A stretch of DNA of 64,000 nucleotides from Dunaliella salina. Taxonomy: Eukaryota > Chlorophyta > Chlorophyceae > Chlamydomonadales > Dunaliellaceae. The notes under the pieces are model-generated. The model did not search any database, was not told the origin of the DNA, and worked only from the letters and a program-made list of their open reading frames with translations. Below, piece after piece: positions 1 through 10,612 of this stretch (position 1 is its first letter; every line of letters starts with the position of its first letter). Made by a program: the position numbers and the translations under genes. The stretch lies in assembly GCA_002284615.2 (NCBI GenBank), contig MU069546.1, forward strand, positions 357,188 through 421,187, given 5' to 3'.

Positions 1-2800
1 TAGACCTTCCCCTCTTACCCTAATTGTGCTGAGAGGGTGCCAATAAACAATTCTTGAGCTCAGAAATACGAATATGTATTCATAATTATGTGGAAATGGC
101 TGACCAGGAGGGATCCCAACAAGTTGGTTCCCCACCCCCAAACCACACACTAACCGCCCGCATCCTCCAATTTAACCATTTGTAAACCAACCGATTGCTT
201 TCTATGTCACGGTTCCAAACATGAAGTCTTTAAAAGAATCCTCGATGTCCAAAAGTAATACTTTTTAAAGTCTCCTGCCCCCCTCCAGATCCTTCTGTGC
301 CACTTGCAAAATGTTGAATACATTTTCTGGCCCCGAAGCGCAAGCCCTGTCCATCAGCACATTTCCAGAATTGGAATGAGAAGGTTGGGGTCAATTTGCA
401 TGAACCTGACTCAGGGTCCTGCAAACTCAGATTCTTCTGGTTCCACTGGGGTAAGAACTCTAACCTAGATGGCTGACCTGACTCTGTGTCAGTGCCACAT
501 GCAGAAAAATAAAAAGAAAAGGAAAAAACTGCTTAGGTAGAGAAACTCACCCAACATCAATTAAGGTAATGGAGACACATGGATGCGGACCGTGGGGTTA
601 TGGAGTTAGGCTTGCAGCAAACCATCACTGACTTTCAGGGTAGTTACGATGTACTGCTACTTTGTACTTTTGAATTATTGCATGTGGAGATAGGATGACA
701 ACTGTGGGCCTGCAAGCCAGGTGTAGTGCCCGCAAGCAAGTACACAAGGGCGTCCTGCTCAAATTTTAGCCCCAAAACTCTAACCCAACTCGTCTTGGGT
801 TGCGGTGAGGATGCAGGTTGATTAAAAATCCGAAGGGGAGCTGGTAAGTACCCTTACTGCATACATATAGGCACCCGAAGGATGGTTTTGTGGGTGGGGG
901 CAGGGGTCTTACCAGAAAGGGACATGGCATCCACTGATTTCTCTTTACGGCTTGCAGTACCAACTCTTGGTGTCAGCGCTGACTGTTGGGTCTTTCCTTT
1001 ATGCACGCCGGGAGCTATCCGGCGGAGTCATTTTTTTTTTTTTTTGCCTTCTTGCATCAGCAATGGAAAAAAGGGCTGCGCCTGCCTGAAAGGTTGCATG
1101 CAGGATGGGTCCCCTAACTACCAAGCTAGTAGGTAAGGTAAGGTAAGGTTACTACCAAGCTAGTAGGAACCTCATCGAAGGGCCCTTGAGCATAAACACA
1201 GCTGGCTTAAGAGAGGGCCAAGAACCTTTGCTCATAAGGATCTTGAAGGTCGTTTGCAGTTCTCCTGGACGCCCAACTCTCCCTCTCCTATTTTGCACTG
1301 CCCCATGCCCAGCAGCCCTCTAACCACCACCACCACCCTTGCCGCTGGGAGGATCATGTCAGGAGAGAGACAGATAAGAAAGTTGCACAGGCAGAGTTTT
1401 TGGGGGGGGCCACACTGACCCAAGGACATAATGATTTCCCACCAGGACCTCTGCTTAAGGGAAGAAGACAGCTGCTGAAGAAAAGAAGGAACGGCAGGCG
1501 CAAAAACACACGGAACAAAAGAGGGAAAAGGGCTGAATCGAAGGTTCACAGCTCCTGCAAACAAAGGCTGAAAGAGAAGCAGACACAGGGTCCAAAGTTC
1601 TGCTGGGAGAATCAAGTTATGCTCCATGGCCCATAGCATTGTCTACAGCATTTAAGGGTGTTCAGGCACGGAGCTTACTCTCCCTACCTCATTCAAGGAA
1701 AAAGGAAACACATTGGCTTGAAAGAGCCACGAGTCCACTCCACCACAAGGTCAGAGAAAGTAAGGTCAGTGGAGATTTTCAGGGGTAAGGGTGACGCCCA
1801 TCTCCAAAGCTGGCAATATGAAGTATTTTCAATTTTTGTGAGGAGAATGTGCCACGCTTTTGCTGGGTGCTAGTCAGGATAACATAAGAATGGCTGGCAG
1901 GTGAAGCTCATGAGTTTGTTCTGATCAGAACAAACTCAAGGAATCACACACAAAATAATGGGTCCAAACAGAGAAGCACTGACCTGGCAGGGTGGTCAGT
2001 TCTCACTCAGTCCGCAAAAGGGAATGGATCATCAGTAGGCAGCACCAGGGAAGTTGCAGGTTTAGCACTGTCATTGATCTCAATGATCAGCACTGCGAGC
2101 ATACCAAGCACAGCAACCAGTCCAACTCCGTGCTAAGGTTACAAGGTTACAATGGAATTAAAGCCTGTAACCATAAAGTCTGCCCGCTCAGCTTTCTCTT
2201 GAACTGAAAAAGTAAGTGGCAACTCGGTGCCAAAAATTTGAACATCCCTAGGACACGCCTTGATCCTGGAGAAATCCCATAAGAAATGCCGACAACTTTA
2301 AAGGCTTACCTATCAATCTGGTCACTTCATAGAAAAGGGTGCACCGCTGTGTATGCCCAAGCAAACATCTTTGCAGCATCAGACACCCAACCTGAGCCAC
2401 TTCATAGGCAAGGAGATACAAATCATTGGTGAGGAAATGAAATGGCATACACCTTACAGCAACAAACTAGTTAGGTTGTTTCTTCCATGACCTTGTTATC
2501 TTTACAAGCAGGCCAGCAGTGGCGCGTCTTGACTAAAGGCCTCTTTTTGTAAAACCCTGTGAACCCCTTACATGGGTTTGTAAACAGTTCTGGTAGCTCC
2601 TATTAGTATGATGTGTAATGCAACTTTATTACTGCGGTGTTTGCCCCTAAGAATTTATCTTAATTCTGATGTCTGTGTTGACTGCGGGCAGTGAGGAGAC
2701 AACCTCCTGATAGCAGTGTCATCATTGTCCCAGTCGGAGGCCAACATATTGGAGTGAATTTCTGTGCTCCTCTTTCTTTCGGTCTCGACTACTGAAGCTC
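1..2800. other. No gene recognised; non-coding sequence
   Basis: Only short unrelated open frames are present on either strand, and none shows a recognisable motif or a consistent exon series. It contains a poly(T) run near 1028-1045, a copy of a dispersed motif at about 968-1012, and a short direct repeat (ACTACCAAGCTAGTAGG) near 1117-1168. It lies downstream of the CRTISO-like gene, whose 3' UTR should end somewhere between 4860 and about 4260, so nothing here needs to belong to that gene. Confidence 0.5.
968..1025 (+). repeat. Dispersed short repeat, copy 1
   Basis: The stretch GTGTCAGCGCTGACTGTT followed by GGGTCTTTCCTTTATGCA recurs as a near match on the opposite strand at about 62515-62580. 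Shorter versions (GGG-TCTTTCCTTAATGCA-YGC) occur near 2825, 41500, 44330, 44670 and 63920. It may be the end of a SINE or of a retroelement 3' UTR; neither boundary is clear. Confidence 0.45.
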
Positions 2801-2869
2801 ACTTGCAGTTTCAACACTGATGGTTGGGTCTTCCCTAAATGCATGCTTGCTCTTGCCTGGTGGCAAGAC

Positions 2870-3240
2870 TGCTTTTGCTCTTCTGGATGTCCCTGTCACT
2901 AGGAGGAATCTTAGTGGGACCAAGACAGTTGGGTTGGCCTGTGATAGAGCATACGTAGGTAGCATCAGGGCAGCTTTGGTGCCGGGCAAAGGAGCCAGTA
3001 CCAGTAGGAATTGAAACAGCTAGAACTGGACCACCAAGATACAGCAAGATGAAGCTTGCTCAAAAACTTCTTGTCAATTCTGTTGACCACAATTTCGTCA
3101 CCACTAAGTATGCGTCCTAGAGTCAGGTATTTCCATCCCTTCAGATCCTCACTTGCCCTTATCGTTACAAACCCTTGCGATAAGGGGACTCCAAGCCCTA
3201 GGTGCCAATATGTCTCCTTTTCCTTAATTGATGTAGCTCG
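2870..3240 (-). mobile_element. Retroelement fragments: endonuclease piece and a 3' UTR scrap
   Basis: Read on the minus strand, about 2880-3000 encodes RHQSCPDA... followed by GPTKIPPSDRDIQ. This matches the PD-(D/E)XK region of the element at 43.0-44.2 kb (RHQSRPDALFV ... PTKIPPKDRDI). The catalytic E-x-K that should follow is lost at a breakpoint. On the plus strand at about 3205-3240, CCAATATGTCTCC...CCTTAATTGATGTAG matches the 3' end of the elements at 46.6 kb and 51.0 kb. These are dead fragments of at least two insertions. Confidence 0.6.
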
Positions 3241-3244
3241 TGCG

Positions 3245-4255
3245 TGCTGAGTCATTCAAATATTTGAGTATGCTGTTTACAAAACAATTTAACCTCCTTG
3301 CCTCTCCTGAGCATATGTGTGCACCTTTTTTGGCTGGATGTCATCGTATTAGGCACGTCGCAGATGAATGTAAGCTAGCAGATAGGCCTCATACCATGCT
3401 TTGGTTGACTAAGACATATGCTCTCCCTGCTAGCATGTATGCTAGTCAAATTTGGGGTACCAGGTTTGTGAGACCAGGAGATGAGATGACCTGCCCGTTG
3501 CAGACTGTGCACCCGTGTTTACTGAAGCGAATTTTTGGAGTGAAAAAAACTACACCAAATTGGTCTGTGCTGTGTGAATGTGAATTTGAACCATTACAAT
3601 TCTGTTGGTTTCGAGCTGCTTTCAGGTTTTATAATGCCTCCCTTGCCTGCAACAGCACTACTTTACGTAGGGTACTTGAGTAGTAACTCTAAAAAGTGCT
3701 GGACATCAGAGTTTATATCTGCTTTTCTGGGATTGGACAGGCACAACTACTTCACACACTGCGTGTACTCAGGCCAGCCCATTAGGATAAATGATACTGT
3801 GGTTGATTTACGGAAAAGGCATAGGAGCGTGTGGCCAACTGAGGATCATGCTGAACATGGTGCTCGTTTAAACAAGTTAGCCAAGTACCATAACTGGGTA
3901 GCGCTTCCCTTCCGGCATAATTCTGCTCTTGGTAAACCTCTCCATACTCCTAGGTACCTGTATTTGGATTTGGGTATATACAGAGGAACATTGCTTGTTT
4001 CCGATTGCACGCCCATAAACTTGGAGTTGAAATTTCTTATTGGCATGGACATGCACCTCTATGTGATTGATGTGTTTCAGAACAATGGCAGGATGAAAAG
4101 CACGTCATTTTTCTCTGCCCTTGCAACTTCCTGTGTTGTCTTAGAAGAAAGTATGCATATCTTTTTAGTGCCTTCCCTGCTCACAGAGTAGTGTCAGATG
4201 ATACAGGATCTTCCTTTTTTTTCTGATGCCTGCTCTCTGGATGTGGCTCGTTTCT
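3245..4255 (+). pseudogene. Non-LTR retrotransposon RT C-terminal / post-RT region, frameshifted
   Basis: An open frame at 3240-3683 encodes FKYLSMLFTKQFNL..., then YASQIWG, then LKRIFGVKKTTPNWSVL and EPLQFCWFRAAFRFYNA. This is the typical thumb and post-RT region of non-LTR reverse transcriptases. The frame shifts near 3660, and homology continues to about 4190: KLAKYHNWVALPFRHN is comparable to KLATYQTFFAMPFDHN in the element at 38 kb. A further shift is needed near 4085 to read QDEKHVIFLC and LRRKYAYLF, the remains of the CCHC knuckle. The RT palm with its catalytic aspartates is absent, so the copy is 5'-truncated and inactive. Confidence 0.75.
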
Positions 4256-4259
4256 TTCA

Positions 4260-4859
4260 AAACCAAGATACTCAGACTTATCGCTGCATCTCTGAGCTTA
4301 TGGATTCCATTCACCACACCAAGCAGCCAAACTTTTTGGCTGAAGGTTATGTTCCCTTGTAAGCCTTTTAAACCTTACCTATTTTTTTCTTTTTCTTTCT
4401 TTTCCCTTCCTTTAGGGGCTAACAAGTTGCAGTATGGAAGGCTTTCCCCCCCATAAGGCTTTTCCTATGTGCCCTGGAAAACGTGTCTATCTGGTGTTCA
4501 TGCTTTTTGGAGTCGTGGCAACTCATTTGATCTCAATTCTTCAGAACATGCCCTCGCCCTTATAATCCTGGCATAAGTGGGGGTGAGGGGTAAGTCTGCT
4601 GTAAATACTGCAAGCACACCCTCAACAAAGAACATGCAAGCAGTATTGGTCAAATGGCTAAAGGTCCCATAATAAGCCAAGATAAACAAGGAGCAACCTG
4701 GAAGAAAGAGGGAAATTGGCAAAGTGAAAATAAGAGCAAAGTGAAAGGACAAAAGAGCTTAAAATCTTGTCCAGATGAGCACAAGTCCATAAGTAACTAC
4801 AAATCAAGTGCTGCCTGGGGTTGCTTTCCAGCCAGGAAAAGCAAGCGTCATTGGCGACC
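4260..4859 (-). other. Probable 3' UTR/downstream region of the CRTISO-like gene
   Basis: This sequence follows the TGA at 4862-4860 on the minus strand. No exon with matching phase was found. It contains short pyrimidine-rich runs near 4380-4410. The transcript end cannot be placed: no TGTAA, the usual green-algal poly(A) signal, stands out on the minus strand here. Confidence 0.35.
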
Positions 4860-7800
4860 TCACACGCCAATCTCGTCCAACATCCTCCAATGATCTGTGA
4901 TCGATGACAATGTGTTGGCTGTAATGGCGCCACTCGCAGCAACAGCCGGCAATCCGATACCTGCATAAGACGAGGTCCATGAGATCTTAGAAGAATGCTG
5001 AGACAAAGCAGGCTGGCCACCATCATCTGTCACGAGTCACTTGATGGATCCTGATCCTTTGGCCTCATCATTGTCGTGCATTCAATGCAGCATCAGTCTC
5101 AGCAGAAGGAAATGGTCAATAACCCTCAATGTGCGGATGGCGATCGCCCATGGTAGCCCCAACTGGCTTGCTGACCTCTGCAGACTTAGCTGAGCACATA
5201 ACAATGTACTCTGCACATCTGCTTACCAGGAAATGTGCCGTCCCCAGTGCAGTACAGCCCCGGGATTGGGGTAGTGGGTGGTGGGAAGATGCCCTCGGCT
5301 GCAGAAATCGCTGGACCGTATGAGCCCTGGTGGCGTCTCTGTCCAGGCAAGCAACGAAAGAAAAAAAGGCAAGGATTATTGATTGTTGTTGGGCCGCGTG
5401 CATTCAGGAAAGGACCGAAATCCGCACTGGAGGACCCAGACAAAATCCCCAAAACCAACCCTGGGCAAGCAGGCAAACATTTGGGAAGAGAGGTGACGCC
5501 TTCTAATCACACCCCGCGGTGTCAAGGTTTGTCAGTGCTTGGTTATGAAAGCTTTTGATAAGGTGAAATGCAAAGACAAATGGCTTGACAAACTAAGCAT
5601 TTGACTCAAAAGCAACTCTTGTGTGGCACTCCTGCAAAAAAAAAATGCACGGGGACAGGAGTAAGAAAAGAAATGAAAGGGTGCGTTGCTGCATATGCCT
5701 ACACACAAGGGCATCTTGGCAGGATTGAACCCAGGACAGGGACAGCCTTGTGGCTTTGCTTGAACTCAATACACCTCCCTTTTCCACAACAACATGAAAT
5801 CAAGGTTCATTGGTGCTTGAACCAGAACCCACTTTTAGTTCTGCTCCACCTTCCTGGTTCGTAGAGGCTGTGCTCTGCATTGGGATAGCTGCTCAACACT
5901 ACATTGAGGTAGCTGCTCCCTCCCCAACAAGGTGCAGGGTACCATCACAACATGCAAAGGTGATTGTCCTTGAGGCATGCCCGTTTCACCCTTGTTTGTT
6001 GGTAAAGGCTAGCAGTTGCGCGCTGTTACTGAAGGCCTTAACCTTGTTACCCTCATCCTTTTGTGGCACCCTCCTCGCAACTTGCTGACATGGCAGTGCT
6101 CAAAAAGCAAACAATCGCGCAGCAACTAGTGACTCATCTATTGTCAGTTGAGCATACCGCGCACACCACAAACGACGCATGCCAGATGACGCACACGCAC
6201 CAGGTATCGCTGGTGTGTGAGGGGGGTGCCGACTGCCGAGACCTCAACCCTGCTGCGGATGTCTGCATATCACGAATAAAGCAACAAGAAGCCCGTTGGG
6301 TATGCTCTGCATCATGTTAATGCCACAGCAGATCTTCTTAGCTCTCCCCGAACCCTGCGGCAATGGATACTATCAACTACGCACTAAATTTTGTTGCAAG
6401 GGGTATTATTAGCTATGCTGAATCCTGCAGCAATGAAGATTGTCAGCTGTGCACAACATGCTGCAGCAATGGACATTGTCAGCTATGCACAACATTCTGC
6501 AGCAATGGACATTCACGGCACGACACTTGTTTGATGGCAATTCCTTACCAGCTCTCCTGTATGTTTGCGCTACCTAGCATACCTGGGATGATTCGCTCCA
6601 CAGCTGACCACAACACCTGGGACCGTTCTTCTTTGAGCTTCTTGTACTCCTCGCTGCATTTTAAACCACACAGGAACAAAGCAGCTCATGGAATGATGGA
6701 GGGCATCAGAGGCTTTCACATAAAGGTGGCGGACCGCTCACAGGGATTCTAATCAAAAGGTGGAGTTACTGACCAGCTTGGCAGTCATGCGCTTTAATGG
6801 GGCTTTTTTGCGCGAACTTGTAAACTTGCAAACCTGTTGGCCCGCAAGGACTAAGCCACTGAACACCATTCTTGAGCATGTCTATCTACATGCTGGCGTC
6901 CCTCGGGTGGATATGCCCACGAAGTGTTTTCCTGCATCCAATTTTTCTGGATGCAGGGGCACTACTGACGTGTGTGAAGCTTTAACCATGCAGTACTTCC
7001 TAATCTGCATCTCTGCGCACTAATGGAAACATGTTTGTTGAACCTTTGCCTGAAAATAGTGCTGGGAACAGCACTGCTTGTGGAGGCGGCGGCAAGCTGC
7101 AATGAGATGCAGTGGTGCTCGCCTAAAATTTCAGTCCGAATTCGTTTCCACTGAGATGCCTCCCTTCAGGCGTATACAGTGATGAACCCTCACCTAACCT
7201 TGTGGAGGATACATGTGCGCGTGTGCAATAGCAACTTGTGCATGAGCAATTCACCGCAGCCATGTCTCGCCGCATGCTCTGTAGTCAATAGAGGACACTT
7301 CGCACATCATTGCAGGAGACAACAGTAAGCCTGTGCCCGATCCTTGATTCTGTACGCCAGCTGTGCTCATATCTTTCAGGCTGCGATCATGAGCCTCAAG
7401 AGCAATGCAAACCGTGCTCGTGCCTTGTTCTTGATCCTGTATGCCAACTCTGCTGGTGCTCTGTCCTTAGTTCTGTTTGCTAGCTGTGCTTGTCCTGTCC
7501 TTAATTCAATTTGTTAACAGTGCTCGTGCCCATCCCTTGCTCCGATGCCAACAGTGCTTGTTCTCAATTCTGTACGCCAGATGTGCTCATACCTTGAAGG
7601 CTGCTGGTCGCGAGCCGCAAGGGGGATGTTGGAAAACAGAATCGCTGAAGATGGCACCAAACGGTGAATAATGACATTGCACAATTATTACTAATATATA
7701 TATATATTATTACTATTACATTTCACAGTCCAATAACATTATATTTGACAGTTCAATAGAGCGTTTACATCACCTACAGATCCTATGGCAGCTGCAGCCA

Positions 7801-10520
7801 CTCCTGTGTATTGCATGCATCTCTCTGCCTCAAAATGTTGAAAGTCTAGTTATAATGTATCTGAGGTATGTGCATGAAGGCATCAGCCCACAGCAACAAG
7901 GAATGTCACGGTCTCGCTTCAGCGCATCTCACTTCCTACAACCATTCAGCTTTAGCGCTTACATTCAGCTTACTACATTCAACCGTTCGGCTTCAGTGCA
8001 CCTCACCACATACAGGCATCTCGACCTCGTGTGCGTCTCGATGCGCGCATGAGGATTGTGTTACATGCGTAAAAACACTAGAGGCTGGGTTGGGTAGCAC
8101 ACCCTGGAGGGGGTCATTGCCCCCAATCCACATACCCTCCGAGGCATCTCGAAACGACAGTGGAAGGAAAATTGATGAAGGGACCCAAGGCGCCCTGGGA
8201 CAGGGACTGCTGAGAGATGCCAGCTGGGCAATCAAGGACCACAGCAGTAAGCTACTGGGGCAGGTCGCGTTCATTCCCATCACAGTCATCAGTGTGAAAG
8301 CAACAAACAGCAATTCATCAGGAATTGCGGTCATGCTCCTCTGTTTCCGTACTCCGACTCTCCTAACTTGCAGCGCGCTCAGGCTTTTGGAGCACAGCTG
8401 ACATTTGGTTTCGCTGGCTGTACACTCAGTGGATCCCTTTGCGGACAGGCCAGTGCATGTCCAGTTCTGGGCACATGTACATCAGCTTTTGGATTCGCAA
8501 CATTTTTGGACTTGCTTCATCATTGCAAAGCAGTGAATTGCAGGACATCACACAGCACACTGTACTGCACCAGACCACAGAATAATGTCCAAACGAAAAA
8601 CATGGACTGACCTCTTCCTGTCCAGACCTTCCCACAGTGCGTAGGGCTCCGTTGCCGGCAGGTAGGCATGCAGACAGTGCTTTCCGGGTGGTGCCAGGCT
8701 GGGATCCATCACGGACGCAATGCTGATGAGGACCACATTCTGCATGCATCATGGACGCAATGCTGATGATAGGAATGCAGGCACCTCAAGGATGCAATGC
8801 TGATGGGGACCATATTCTGGAGACAGTTGCATGAGTGATGGCATAGTATGAGCAGCTGCAGCAACTCCACCTGACACAAGGCTGCAGCGCTGATTGGTTG
8901 ACTTGTATGCCTCTTCTCCCCCATCTTTCTCATGCAGAATGTGACTTAAGCTGGTACCTCTGACACTGGCTTCTCCCGCATGCCCTTAAGCCTTCTTAAC
9001 CGGTGAGTGCTTGCCATCCCCCCCTGTCACACTTGTTGTTCCTTTGCATGGCTACCGCAACTTTTGCTCACATCAAATCAGAGTACAAGGTTAAAAGGTT
9101 ACCAGTTACAAGGCTATAAGGCCTCCAGTCAAAACGACTGACTGCTAGCCTCGAGTCAGAGTTCAGCTTTGCAAGGATGTTCCCCCTTCTTCAACCTTCT
9201 TCTCCGCTCAACACTTTCATTCGGCCCAACCTTGAATCCACCAGAACAGCAAAACCCAGGGTCGCACCCACAAACATGCTGCGAGTATGCCATGTCAAAA
9301 CGTGCGACAGTTTGACAGGTAGAGTGAGAGCAGCAGAGTCCAGCGGTCTCTTGGGCCAGAGCAGCCTTGTGTAGCTTTGAGCAACCCTTATCCTTTACCC
9401 ATACCTGCTCGGCGTCCACACCCCTGTCCCAGGAATTCACGACAATGTGGTGGAGCTCGAGGCCATCCAGGCCTGCAAAAGGGTGATGGCAACACATGTG
9501 GCACACACGGAGTCACGTAATCTTCCAGAGGCCAAAGTTGCTTGCTCCTCAGCATCCACACGATGTGGGGCCACATGCAACAAAGAGTACGGCAAATGCT
9601 TGAAGGAAGCCTGAAGGTCACAGGTTACAGGGAAAGGAAGGCCTCTATTTAGAACAACTGAGTGCCGGCCTAGTAAGGAAGCCTAAAACCACCATCAAGA
9701 CCTCTCAAACCAAGCCTCCCATTGCCTGACCAACGTCTCTAGCAGCGCTCAAGATAAAAAGAAATGGTGCTACTACATCAAGTGCACATTTTTGTGCCTG
9801 GGGATGTTCCAGGCTATACATTTCACACAAAAGTGAAAGGACGAGTGAAAGGACGAGGAAAGGTAGGGTGCAATCGCACACTCCCTGCATACCAAGAAAC
9901 CAAAATATTACCAAGAAACCAAAATACAAGCCAAGGCCAACCCAAAACAAAAGCCTGAATAAACCCCAGTAAGATTTTTAGATCGAGCAAAACAGTCTTC
10001 CCCCCCCCGCCTCCCCCGAAAGCAATGCCACATCCACGTCTACTCTCGAACCGTCAGCACTCGCAAACAGAGCGCCTTTTCATCCGTGTTGGCAGATTTG
10101 AAGAGCAGAGAAAACAGGTGGGACGGCCTACATGTGCTCCTCTACTTGTCCGGCGCACTGCCATGTGTTCATTGAAAAACCATTTTGTTGCGCCTTTAAC
10201 CTCAGACCCTGAGGATGTGTGACTTTAAAGCAAGCAAATACTGCCAGTTAGCGTAGGAAGGGAAGGTCCTCTGCAGAGCTTCGATTGAGGATTTTGGGGT
10301 GGTAGCATTTTGGCCACCACGGGTGCTTATTTTAGATTAACGTGTAGCACAGACCCAAAAAAATTTTGCAAAAATTTTGGCTGCGCCAAAATTTTGGCAA
10401 CACACACGCGGGCATAAATTCCAAAGCAGTGCACAAACAAAGAGATCCCCCCAAAAGCCCTCAGGGGCTGAAAGAGAAAAATCTGACACCCCTCCGTTTG
10501 TTGCTTCTGCCCCCTTTGCA

Positions 10521-10612
<92 letters not shown>

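Noticed and set aside
3240..4191. Two adjacent open frames (147 and 205 codons) as host genes
   Set aside because: Both are parts of one frameshifted retrotransposon post-RT region, matched by copies at 42.4 and 38 kb.
5690..5760. tRNA gene suggested by GGGTTCAATCC on the minus strand
   Set aside because: No complementary T-stem, acceptor stem or A box at suitable spacing could be found.
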